A DNA stretch of 10,019 nt from JADJOY01 sp016713535 [NCBI: Deltaproteobacteria bacterium] (lineage in GTDB: Bacteria > JADJOY01), in contig JADJOY010000033.1 in the NCBI GenBank assembly GCA_016713535.1, positions 120,916-130,934 on the forward strand, in the 5' to 3' direction. The first letter of the stretch is position 1, and each line of letters opens with the position of its first letter. The position numbers and the translations under genes were made by a program. Below the pieces are notes generated by a model that saw nothing but the letters and a program-made list of their open reading frames with translations, was not told where the DNA came from and ran no database searches. This document shows positions 1-7,404 of the stretch, piece by piece.

Positions 1-236
1 GCCCGGCGGGGCGGGCCCCCCCCGGCGCACCACACGACGCGCTGTCGGTCGAACCCGTGCAGACGCTCGTCCTTGGTGACGAGCGGCAGGTGGTGCACGA
101 GTGCCGTCGCCGCGATCAGGCGGTCGGCGGGATCTCCGTGGAACTCGCCGGGTGCCCGCTCACCGGCCAGCACCGCGATCTCCGCCGTGACGTCGAGCAC
201 CGTCGCGCGCGGGTGCGCGAGCGCCTGGCGCATCCA
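1..236 (-). pseudogene. Truncated VapC-like PIN-domain toxin remnant (C-terminal half)
   Basis: Read on the minus strand, one open frame gives the C-terminal half of a PIN-domain ribonuclease toxin. It begins around WMRQALAHPRATVLDVTAEI and continues through GEFHGDPADRLIAATALV to LPLVTKDERL. The Asp of ADRLIAATA and the Asp of TKDERL match the later acidic metal-binding residues of VapC proteins. The first Asp (usually in a DTH or DTN motif near the start) and the SxWE glutamate region are absent. Only about 75 residues are present, against about 130 in the family, so an active toxin is unlikely. The frame passes RVVW, where VapC proteins often end, and runs without a stop into a G/C-only stretch to the window edge. 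Upstream it is fused in frame with the antitoxin remnant. The family call is strong; the inactive status is inferred from the missing residues. Confidence 0.72.
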
Positions 237-471
237 CACACCGATCGGCGCGAGCAGGTCGGCGTCCGACGCGTAGCGAACGCTGCCCAGCAACGAGGGA
301 GGTTCGTCCCTTCGATGGGGACGATCTTCGCGAGCGGTCGCCGCGCTTGGTGACGATCAGGGTCGTGCGGGACTCGGCGACATCGTCCATGAGGGCGGGC
401 GGGGGCGGCGGCCGGCCGCGCCGGGGCGGCCGGGGCGGGGGCGGGGCGGCCGCCGCCCCCGGGAGCGCCAT
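237..471 (-). pseudogene. Decayed Phd/YefM-type antitoxin, fused to the toxin remnant
   Basis: Three minus-strand frames, read in succession, rebuild an antitoxin of the Phd/YefM type. The first gives ALMDDVAESRTTLIVTKRG, the classic segment before the RPVA motif. The next frame gives KIVPIEGTN, near 302-328. The third gives PSLLGSVRYASDADLLAPIG, a typical antitoxin C-terminus. Each change equals one lost base, near 330 and 300. The last frame carries straight on into the PIN toxin remnant with no stop between them, unlike the usual pair of separate or slightly overlapping genes. A possible ATG lies at 471, but the residues after it are low-complexity Ala/Pro/Arg from a G/C-only tract, not the expected DNA-binding N-terminus. 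The two frame changes could be real decay or sequencing errors; the fusion and missing segments argue for decay. Confidence 0.6.
393..463. repeat. 71-base tract of only G and C
   Basis: From 393 to 463 there is not a single A or T. The tract is built of short runs of G and C such as GGGGCGG and GGCCGG. It replaces the expected N-terminal coding part of the antitoxin remnant. A similar 28-base G/C-only stretch starts the window (1-28), next to the toxin end. It may be genuine low-complexity DNA or a sequencing or assembly artefact; the sequence alone cannot decide. Confidence 0.7.
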
Positions 472-541
472 CTCGCCCAGCTTCTCACCGACCAAATGGG
501 CCACCACGATTTGGATCGCCCTTGCGCCAAACGGGCTGGAG

Positions 542-561
542 GGCGGCGCTTCGTCGCCGCC
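542..561 (-). terminator. Possible hairpin downstream of the kinase gene
   Basis: A perfect 7-base inverted repeat (GGCGGCG and CGCCGCC) encloses a 6-base loop, about 100 bases past the stop of the histidine kinase gene. It could end the minus-strand transcript. No T-run follows directly, so an intrinsic terminator of the standard type is not shown. Apart from this hairpin, I see no gene or other clear element between 472 and 659. Confidence 0.22.
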
Positions 562-659
562 GAAGCCGATGGGACGCCGAGACCGGTCGCTACGAATCGT
601 GACGCTGCATATAGACGCGGACCGGGCCGGAGACGCGAACGCGGGACGATCGAGCTGGC

Positions 660-2927
660 TCACGACGTGGCGTCGAGGCTCGCGCGGACCGTCCGGCCGA
701 GCTCGCCGGCGTTGAACGGCTTGCGGATGAACGTCCGCACTCCGGCGCGATCGAGTTGCTCTGGAGGCAACAGGTCGCCGAGGCCGGAGGTGAGGACCAC
801 CGGCCGCGGGTGCTGGCCGTCCCGGATCGCCAGCGCGAGCTCGAGGCCGGTCATGCCCGGCATGGTCTGGTCCGTGACGACGAGCGCCACGTCGAGGGCG
901 GTCGTGCCGAGCTGACGGAGCGCGTCGACGCCGTTCTCGGCCGTCGTCACGCGATAGCCGAGGTTCGTGAGCACCCGCTTCCCGAGCGTGCGGATCGCCG
1001 GCTCGTCGTCCACGAACAGCAGGTGCTCACCGCGGCCCGCCGGTGCATTGGTGTCGACGGGCTGCGCCGCCGGGGGCGGCTCCTCCCAGCGCGGCAGGTA
1101 GACCCGGAAGGTCGAACCCTTCCCCGGCTCGCTCGTGACGGTGATGTCGCCGTCGCAAGCGGTGACGACGCCCAGCACCGTCGCGAGCCCGAGACCCGTG
1201 CCCTTGCCGCGCTCCTTCGTGGTGAAGAAGGGATCGAAGATCCGCTCCATCGTCGCAGCGGTGATGCCGCAGCCCGTGTCGGACACGCTGAGGCGCAAGT
1301 ATTCACCCTCGGCGGCGAGCCGGCTCGCACCGTCGGCGGACGCGACCGCGCGCGATACCCGGTCGAGCCTCACCTCCAGCCGACCAGGTCCGTTCTCCAT
1401 CGCATGGAACGCGTTCGTGCAGAGGTTCATGACCACCTGGTGGATCTGGGTCGGGTCGGCGACGACCAGCCACGGCTCGGCGCCGAGGTCCTGGGCGATC
1501 TCGATCGTGGTCGGGAGCGAAGCGCGCATCAGCTTGAGCGCCTCCTTCAGCACCAGGCGCAGCTCGATCGGCCGCCTCACGTCCTCGACCTGACGGCTGA
1601 ACGTGAGGATCTGTCGAACCAGCGCACGCGCTCGTTCGGCCGCCTGGAGCACCGCCGTGAGGTCGCGGTGCTCCTCGCCGTCCTCCGGCATCCCGGCGCG
1701 AACCAGCTCCGTGAAGCCCAGGATCGCCACGAGGATGTTGTTGAAGTCGTGCGCGATGCCACCCGCCAGCGTCCCGATCGCCTCGAGCTTCTGCGCCTGG
1801 CGCAGCCGCGCCTCGATGGCTCGCTCGTGCGAGACGTCGCGCACCAGGGCGATCCGGCCCCCCGGGGCACCGTCGGGTCGCCGCACCGGCGCGACCGTCA
1901 CGTCGAAGTGGCGATCCTGGCCACGCGCCCCCGGGCGCCGCAACGCGCCCGAGTGCACGCCGTCCGCGACGAAGTCCGGCGAGGGTCGCGTCGCGGCGAG
2001 CTCGTCGACCAGCCGATCGATCGCCCCCTTCGGTTGGCCCTGCTCGGCGGTCATGAGCTCCCGGAAGGCTCGATTCAGGTACACGAGCTGGCCGTCCGTG
2101 TCGGCGATCGCGACGCCATCGGCGATCTGTTCCACCGCGGTCATCAGCCGCGTGGCGCGCTCCCGGGAGCGCCGGTGCTCCTCCACCTCGTCGCGCAATC
2201 GTTCGTGGCTCGCACGCAGCTCGGCCTGCTCCCGCTCGAGCGCGGCGCGGAGCTCTCGCTCGCGTTCCACCGTCGATGCCAGGCCCTCGAGGAGCGTCGC
2301 CAGAGGAACGGAGATCACCAGCGCCACGAACACGAAGTTCAGGCTCACGATCGACCAACGGAAGAGCTCGGTACCGGTGAGCCGGATCGCGAAGCTGACG
2401 TGCGCATGGCCGAGCGCACCGAGCACGACCAGCGTGGCGGAGGTGATGAACAACGACGTCAGCGACGCCTCCCAGCCGAGCAAGATCGCCGCGAAGAGCG
2501 GCATGCAGAACAGGTAGAGCTCGCTGACCGGCCCGACCTCGATGAGCAACGTCACGCCGATCACGTAGAGCGCCACCAGCAGTTGAACCGCGCGACTGCG
2601 ATGCGAGACCTTCTTCGCGAGCGCGATCCACGCGACCCATACCAGCGCCACCGAATCGACCACCAGCACGCCCCAGAGCTGGTCGCGGATGGCCGCCAGC
2701 GCGCTGGGCACGAACACGACCAGCCCGAGGACGAGGCTCGCGCGCAGGATCCCCATCAGGATGCGCTCGCGCCATTCGGCGAGCGAGCCGGCACGTCCGT
2801 GCGCCGGCACCGGCGCGAGCCAATGGAGCAAGCGCCCGAGGGGCGCCGACGCATCGGCGGGCGGGGGTCGAACCGACGGTGGATTCGAGGTGTCGCTCAC
2901 GGAGACCGGGCCAGCGCGGTGCGTCAT
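660..2927 (-). CDS. Membrane-bound hybrid sensor histidine kinase with PAS and receiver domains
   Basis: Predicted inner-membrane two-component sensor that autophosphorylates and carries its own receiver. With the ATG at 2927 it has 755 residues. About six hydrophobic segments lie between residues 60 and 213, followed by a charged coiled-coil linker (about 215-262), a PAS domain (about 262-369), and the dimerisation/phosphoacceptor helix with H393 in GGIAHDFNNIL. The ATPase core has the N-box NLCTNAFHAM (from N501), DTGCG (550-554) and GKGTGLGL (574-581). The C-terminal receiver has DDE at 640-642, phospho-acceptor D686 in VVTDQTMPGM, T713 and K736. No DNA-binding output domain follows, so signal should leave through a phosphotransfer protein or act back on the kinase. 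The frame is open to an ATG at 3050, but that start would overlap the ATPase gene and add residues unlike a sensor; neither start has a strong Shine-Dalgarno. It follows the ATPase gene by 80 bases on the same strand, suggesting co-transcription. Confidence 0.93.
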   Translation of the reverse strand: MTHRAGPVSVSDTSNPPSVRPPPADASAPLGRLLHWLAPVPAHGRAGSLAEWRERILMGILRASLVLGLVVFVPSALAAIRDQLWGVLVVDSVALVWVAWIALAKKVSHRSRAVQLLVALYVIGVTLLIEVGPVSELYLFCMPLFAAILLGWEASLTSLFITSATLVVLGALGHAHVSFAIRLTGTELFRWSIVSLNFVFVALVISVPLATLLEGLASTVERERELRAALEREQAELRASHERLRDEVEEHRRSRERATRLMTAVEQIADGVAIADTDGQLVYLNRAFRELMTAEQGQPKGAIDRLVDELAATRPSPDFVADGVHSGALRRPGARGQDRHFDVTVAPVRRPDGAPGGRIALVRDVSHERAIEARLRQAQKLEAIGTLAGGIAHDFNNILVAILGFTELVRAGMPEDGEEHRDLTAVLQAAERARALVRQILTFSRQVEDVRRPIELRLVLKEALKLMRASLPTTIEIAQDLGAEPWLVVADPTQIHQVVMNLCTNAFHAMENGPGRLEVRLDRVSRAVASADGASRLAAEGEYLRLSVSDTGCGITAATMERIFDPFFTTKERGKGTGLGLATVLGVVTACDGDITVTSEPGKGSTFRVYLPRWEEPPPAAQPVDTNAPAGRGEHLLFVDDEPAIRTLGKRVLTNLGYRVTTAENGVDALRQLGTTALDVALVVTDQTMPGMTGLELALAIRDGQHPRPVVLTSGLGDLLPPEQLDRAGVRTFIRKPFNAGELGRTVRASLDATS

Positions 2928-3007
2928 CGGCCCAGGACAGCAAGGCACGAGCCACACGCCGATCCGTCCGTTCTGTGCCGATGATCGGCGCGAACCGGTG
3001 ATCCAGG

Positions 3008-4915
3008 TCACACAAGTTCGAAGCAGCAGTACGTTCCGGTCCGAATGCACCGGGCAAGATACCGGCCGACCTCGGCATCTTGCTCCTCGATTCGCCGGAT
3101 CGCGTCGCGCAACCGACGCTGCACGTTGACCCGGGCGCGCTCCGCGGCGCCACCCGCGCGCCGCTCGCGGCCGCCGAGGCCGATGCCCCGGGCGAGCTCC
3201 TCCGAGATCGCGTGCAGCTCGGCGCTGGCTCGCTCCGCGCGGCCGAGATCGTTCCAGCGCTCGGCCTCCTCGACCTCCTCGCGCAACTCGGCGACGCGCC
3301 GCCGGTAGGCCTCGCGCGCGCGACCGTCGAGGAGCTCGCCCGCGTCACCCGCGTCCACCTGCGTCGCGGACGAGCCGCCGAGCCCTTCGGTGAGCGCGAT
3401 CAGGTCGAGCACGTGGCGCTCCGTCCCCGGCTCCTCGACCAGCGCTGCGAGCATCCGCATCCCCTTGCTGTCCTTGAGGTGCACGACGCGCCCGTCACGC
3501 GCGAGCTGCCAGAGCTCGCCCGCGCGCGTGAGCGCGAAGGTGAGGCCGCGCGAGTCGACCGTGGGCTGCGCGCGCACCTCGAGACCTGGCGCGAGCGAGC
3601 TCGTCGCGAGGCGCCCGCGCAGCCCCGCGATCCTCGCTCCCAGGCCGTCGAGCGCGAGCGCCGCGGCGACGCGCGCGGCGTCGTCGAGGAGCGTGGCGGC
3701 GCGGGCGTGATCGCGAGCGTCGCCCGTGAGCACCTCGGCGAGACGAAACGCGATCCAGGCCACGTGGGGAACGAGCCCGCGCTCGCGCGCCAGCTCGTGG
3801 GCCTCGTCGAGAAGGCGGACCGCCCGGCCGCGGTCGCCGAGCAACGCCGCGAGCCGGCCCGTGAGCGCGAGCACCGGCTCGCCGACGACCAGGCCGAAGA
3901 GGCCCAAGCTCACCCAGCGGTCGGCATACCCGCCGAGCTGCTCGTCCACGCGCGCGGCGAGCCGCACGTCGCCGAGCGCGAGCGCGGCCTCGGCGAGCGT
4001 CGCGAGCACCGAGAGGTCGTGCATGGCGAGCAGCCGCTCGATGTCGTCGCCGCTCACCATCGGCGGCCGCGGCTCGTCGCCGCTGCGATCGATCGCGAGG
4101 CGATCGATGGCGACGCGATCCGCCGCGGCGAGGACGCCGAGGAGCGTGACCAGGAGCGGCCCGAACGGCAGCCCCGCGACCGAGCGCCCGAGGGTCGCGA
4201 TCGCGGCGCTCTCGGCGCGGTCGTCGCCGCGTAGCCGCGCCAGCCACCACCGCTGCAGCGCCAGCCCCCGCCCGGCGTTCGGGTCGCGCACCCGCTCGGC
4301 GAGGGCGCGTGCCCGCTCCAGCGCGCGCTCACCCTCCTCGAAGCTCCCCGCGCGGAAGCGCTCGAGCGCCTCGAGCGCCGCGACCGGCCACTGGTGGTGT
4401 GGATGAGCGATGCGCTCGGCGAGGTCGCGGCATGCGGCGAGCGCGTCCCGGGCGCGCGCCACGTCGCCGAGCTCGAGGTGATCCACGACCAGCCGCATCG
4501 AGCCGCGCAGCGCGAGCGCCGCCGCGCCGTGACGCTCGGCGAGCATCACGTGCTCGCGGTTGAGGGCCAGGCGCTCGCGCGGCGGTGCGAAGTCCATGAG
4601 CGCCGCGAGCGCGCTGGTGAGCACCGCGAGCAGCGTGGGCTCGTCGCCCACCCGGCGCGCCATCGCGATCGCGTCGCGCGCGAGCGCCATCGGCCGGGCC
4701 GGATCGTCGGCGGGCTGCTGCGCCGCCGCCAGCCGCGCCATCACCTGCGCACGCAGCGCCGAGTCGCCACCTCCGAGCGCGGCGAGCGCCTCCTCGAGGA
4801 CGCTCACCAGCCGCGCGTCGACCCGCGCGTAGACCAGCACCGCGCCCTGCTCGAGCGCGGCGCGGGCGAGCAGCTCGGGCTCGCCGATGCGCCGCGCGAC
4901 CTCGGCGACCGCCAT
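3008..4915 (-). CDS. C-terminal part of a large STAND-type regulatory ATPase (separated by a frame change)
   Basis: From the first ATG in this frame (4915) there are 635 residues, but homologous-looking sequence continues upstream without a start to about 5095 (SRRAAQHAYEDATQALERAL, then ERAELLLELARTRNLAG). This marks it as the continuation of the gene at 4941-6359, not an independent gene. The first 440 residues or so are Ala/Leu/Arg-rich helical repeats like the TPR-type arrays of LuxR-class and other STAND ATPases. Residues 458-635 form a distinct module: a short beta-rich part (GELWQLARDGRVVHLKDSKG), then MLAALVEEPGTERHVLDL, a charged helical stretch (about 527-577), then AAERARVNVQRRLRDAIRRI and a final RTGTYCCF. 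I recognise this module from the ends of large ATPase/TPR regulators in actinobacteria and myxobacteria. I know of no established function for it, and no helix-turn-helix is evident. Expression as a separate protein is uncertain. Confidence 0.8.
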   Translation of the reverse strand: MAVAEVARRIGEPELLARAALEQGAVLVYARVDARLVSVLEEALAALGGGDSALRAQVMARLAAAQQPADDPARPMALARDAIAMARRVGDEPTLLAVLTSALAALMDFAPPRERLALNREHVMLAERHGAAALALRGSMRLVVDHLELGDVARARDALAACRDLAERIAHPHHQWPVAALEALERFRAGSFEEGERALERARALAERVRDPNAGRGLALQRWWLARLRGDDRAESAAIATLGRSVAGLPFGPLLVTLLGVLAAADRVAIDRLAIDRSGDEPRPPMVSGDDIERLLAMHDLSVLATLAEAALALGDVRLAARVDEQLGGYADRWVSLGLFGLVVGEPVLALTGRLAALLGDRGRAVRLLDEAHELARERGLVPHVAWIAFRLAEVLTGDARDHARAATLLDDAARVAAALALDGLGARIAGLRGRLATSSLAPGLEVRAQPTVDSRGLTFALTRAGELWQLARDGRVVHLKDSKGMRMLAALVEEPGTERHVLDLIALTEGLGGSSATQVDAGDAGELLDGRAREAYRRRVAELREEVEEAERWNDLGRAERASAELHAISEELARGIGLGGRERRAGGAAERARVNVQRRLRDAIRRIEEQDAEVGRYLARCIRTGTYCCFELV

Positions 4916-4940
4916 GCAGCTCGTCTCGGCGGCCGCGCCG

Positions 4941-6359
4941 TCACCGGCGAGGTTGCGGGTGCGCGCGAGCTCGAGGAGCAGCTCGGCGCGCTCGCGCGGC
5001 GCCGCGGCGGCGCAGCCCTCGTCCCATGCGCGAAGCGCCCGCTCGAGGGCCTGGGTCGCGTCCTCGTAGGCGTGCTGCGCGGCGCGGCGCGAGAGCGGCG
5101 CGGCGGAGCGCGGCGATCGCTCGCTCGCGCCCGGCGTGGCCGGCGGCGAGCCAGTGGTGAGCGCACTCGGCCCACGACGTGTGCGCCGAGCCCGCGATCA
5201 ACGCGCGCTCCAGGCCCTGGGCGTGGCGTCCGTGGGCCTCGGCGCGCCGCGCCGGCGCGAGCGCCTGGTAGCACACCTCGCGGATCAGGATGTGGGCGAA
5301 GCGGAACCGGCCCGGCGCGACCTCCGCCACGAGCGCCGCGTCCACCGCGGCGCGAGCGTGCACGGCCGCGTCGTTCACGGCGACGCCCGTGAGCTCGGCC
5401 GCGTCGGCGAGCGCGAATTCGCGCCCCACCAGCGAACCGCTCTCGAGGACCTCCCGGGTCGCCCCCGGCACGGCTTCGAGGCGCTCGCGCAAGGTGCTGC
5501 CGAGCGTCGCCGGGATCGCGAGCGCGCCAGCGCCCGTCGCGTCGTGCGCACCGCTCACGCGCAGGCTCGCGGCGCGCACGGCACAGAGCCGGGTCATCTC
5601 GATCACGAACAGCGGGTTGCCCTCGGTGGCGTGCTGGATCGTCGCGCTCACCGAGTCGGCGAGCGCGCTCGGCGAGGTCGCCGCGACCAGCTCCGCGACC
5701 TCGCTGTCCGCGAGCGGACCGAGCGGCAGCGGGTGCGAGCGCCGCGCCAGCGCCCCGAGCAACGGCGCGACCGGCGAACGCGAACCGTCGGGCTCGCGAC
5801 AGCTCACCACCACCATCAGCGGCAGCTCGCGGATCGCCCGCCCCACGAAGTCGAGGAGCAGCACCGACGACGGGTCCGCCGCGTGGAAGTCGTCGAAGGC
5901 GAGCACCAGCGGAGCCGCGCGGCGCGCCGCTTCGGCGAGCACCCCGCCGACCGCGTCGAGGATCTTGAAGCGCGCCTCCTCGCCCGCGAGCGAGCTCTCG
6001 TCGGGCGCGCGCCACCCATCGTCACGGAGCTCGGGCAGGAGCTCGGCGAGCACCGCTCGGCGGGCGGGCGCGAGCGGCACGGCTCCGGCGCCGGTCTCGG
6101 CGAAGAGCGCGCGCAGGACCTGGATCCACGGCCAGAAGGCGGGCGCGCCGCCGGCCTCCCAGCAGCGCCCCCAGGCGAGCCGCGCTCCCCGCTCGGCGGC
6201 GAGCGCGCCGAGCTGCTCGAGGAGCCGACTCTTGCCGATCCCCGCCTCGCCGCTCAGCCACCACGAGCTACCCGAGCCGTGGGCGGCGGCGTCGAGCGCG
6301 GCCGCGAGCTCAGCGATCTCCCGCGAGCGGCCGATCATCGCCTTGCGCGCGGCGGACAT
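4941..6359 (-). CDS. N-terminal AAA/STAND ATPase domain of a predicted regulator (frameshifted)
   Basis: Predicted cytoplasmic signal-transduction ATPase of the AAA_16-like class that heads many LuxR and cyclase-type regulators. The N-terminus MIGRSREIAEL is the usual opening of this domain. Walker A is GEAGIGKSR (37-45) and Walker B is LVLAFDD (151-157), followed by HAADPSSVLLLDF. GNPLFVIEM and a winged-helix-like segment (GREFALADAAEL to RFRFAHILIREVCYQAL) complete the pattern. Homology ends near HHWLAAGHAGRERAIAALRR (about 5100); the last 50 or so residues are Arg-rich read-through in the wrong frame, ending at 4941. Correcting one extra base near 5095 joins this to the frame ending at 3008 and gives a protein of about 1116 residues, a normal size for the class. 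The ATG at 6359 overlaps the GNAT gene by 50 bases; an ATG at 6338 is an alternative. The frame change may be a real mutation or a sequencing error. Confidence 0.83.
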   Translation of the reverse strand: MSAARKAMIGRSREIAELAAALDAAAHGSGSSWWLSGEAGIGKSRLLEQLGALAAERGARLAWGRCWEAGGAPAFWPWIQVLRALFAETGAGAVPLAPARRAVLAELLPELRDDGWRAPDESSLAGEEARFKILDAVGGVLAEAARRAAPLVLAFDDFHAADPSSVLLLDFVGRAIRELPLMVVVSCREPDGSRSPVAPLLGALARRSHPLPLGPLADSEVAELVAATSPSALADSVSATIQHATEGNPLFVIEMTRLCAVRAASLRVSGAHDATGAGALAIPATLGSTLRERLEAVPGATREVLESGSLVGREFALADAAELTGVAVNDAAVHARAAVDAALVAEVAPGRFRFAHILIREVCYQALAPARRAEAHGRHAQGLERALIAGSAHTSWAECAHHWLAAGHAGRERAIAALRRAALAPRRAARLRGRDPGPRAGASRMGRGLRRRGAARARRAAPRARAHPQPRR

Positions 6360-7260
6360 GCGCGGATTCTCGCCGCCGCTCCCGGGGGTGTCGAGGCGAG
6401 CGAACCGGCGCGCTCGCGGCGGCGCTCGCTGGCACGGGAGGCAGCACGAACCCCGCGGTGGTCGCCATCAGCCGAAAGCCGCAGCAGGCCAGATTCCGCA
6501 CCACCGGCGCGCCGTCTCCGGAGCCCGCGTCCGGCACCGTGGCGAAGAGCGCGCGGCAGCCCAGGTCCGCGGCGGCGCGGATGAGCGTCGCGGTGAGCGC
6601 GAGGTGGGCGCCGCGGCGGCGCGCGGCGGGCTCGGTCGCCGCGGGACCGAGGAGGCCCTCGTCGCCCGCGACGAAGAGCGTGGCGGCCGCCACCGGGCGA
6701 TCGTCCTCGCGCGCCACGAACACGTGCCACCCCGGTGCGGCCAACAGCGTGCCGAACGGCGCCGCCGCCTCGCCAGGCAGGCCGAGCCCGCGCGCGAGCA
6801 ACCCACCCACTCGCTCGGACTCGTGGGCCGCGATCCGCGACACGCGATGGCCGGAGCGCGCGATCGGCGCCAGCTCGCCGCGGTGGACGAGCACGTACCG
6901 GCCCACTCCCGTGGGCAGCGCCGCGCGCGCCGCGAGCCACTCGTCCCAGCGCGACGAGCGCAGCGCCGGCAGGTCCACCCACAGCCCTGCGCGAGCGTGC
7001 GCCGCGGCGAAGCGCTCCACCTCCTCGATCAGCGCCTCGACCGGACCCGGCCCCGTGCCCAGCCCGATCGCACGGTTGGCGAGCGAGTGCGGGATCAGGT
7101 CGCTCGCGAAGAGCCGCACGCGCCCGCCGCCGAGCGCCTGCCGTGTAAGCGCCGGCGCGTCGACTTCCCCGTGGTGACGGCGTGCCGCGTCGAACCACGC
7201 ATCCATCACCACCCCTTCGAGAATGTTGGCGCCATGCAGCGCCCGATCGTCGGTCTCCAT
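6310..7260 (-). CDS. GNAT-family N-acetyltransferase-like protein
   Basis: A protein of 316 residues that probably binds acetyl-CoA and transfers the acetyl group to an unknown amine. The C-terminal half has the GNAT fold pattern: strands around WHVFVAREDDRPVAAATLFV (178-197), then the acetyl-CoA loop GPAATEPAARRRGAHLAL (205-222) with R214-R216 and G217, and a later strand and helix ending in NLACCGFRLM. The N-terminal part (about 50-130, with LIPHSLANRAIGLG) resembles the degenerate first half seen in two-domain GNAT proteins. The ATG at 7260 is preceded by GGGAGG at about 11 bases, which supports this start; the frame stays open further upstream. The Arg-rich tail (280-316) overlaps the start of the ATPase gene, suggesting translational coupling. 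It is divergent from the hydroxylase gene. The substrate is unknown. Confidence 0.78.
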   Translation of the reverse strand: METDDRALHGANILEGVVMDAWFDAARRHHGEVDAPALTRQALGGGRVRLFASDLIPHSLANRAIGLGTGPGPVEALIEEVERFAAAHARAGLWVDLPALRSSRWDEWLAARAALPTGVGRYVLVHRGELAPIARSGHRVSRIAAHESERVGGLLARGLGLPGEAAAPFGTLLAAPGWHVFVAREDDRPVAAATLFVAGDEGLLGPAATEPAARRRGAHLALTATLIRAAADLGCRALFATVPDAGSGDGAPVVRNLACCGFRLMATTAGFVLPPVPASAAASAPVRSPRHPRERRRESAHVRRAQGDDRPLAGDR

Positions 7261-7404
7261 GAGATGAGCGACCTCCCGATCGGGCGGCGTGACGTCCCAC
7301 GGAACGATGTTCCGCCGGAGATCACGCCACGCGAGCGAAACCCGAACGTGCTCGCCGCACCCTGGTCGGGGTGCCGACGTGGCGAGCCAGGCAGGAGAAC
7401 GCTC
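7261..7404. promoter_or_regulatory. Divergent intergenic region with three inverted repeats
   Basis: This spacer lies between divergent start codons and should hold both promoters. It contains a perfect 10-base palindrome CCCGATCGGG (7275-7284) at the ribosome binding site of the GNAT gene; a 15-base dyad with arms CGGAAC and GTTCCG around GAT (7300-7314); and a hairpin with arms GCACCC and GGGTGC (7357-7374) in the likely leader of the hydroxylase gene. The dyads are the right size for operator sites. No convincing -35/-10 pair is visible, and short palindromes are frequent in DNA this rich in GC. Confidence 0.35.

Noticed and set aside
492-514. Inverted repeat CCAAAT / ATTTGG as an operator
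   Set aside because: Six-base arms with an 11-base gap in a region with no identified promoter; too weak to support a call.
160-663. A 167-codon minus-strand frame as a single intact gene
   Set aside because: Only a short middle stretch (MDDVAESRTTLIVTKRG) matches an antitoxin. The rest is G/C-tract-encoded or out of frame with the continuing homology.
756-2984. A long open frame on the plus strand (742 codons) opposite the histidine kinase
   Set aside because: Its translation is Arg/Glu/His-rich with no recognisable domain. It mirrors the kinase codons, a usual effect of high GC at third positions.
5290-7404. Open plus-strand frame running upstream of the hydroxylase start
   Set aside because: It lies opposite the ATPase and GNAT genes and reads as low-complexity Arg/Ala/Ser sequence. 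The hydroxylase homology and a good ribosome binding site begin at 7405.
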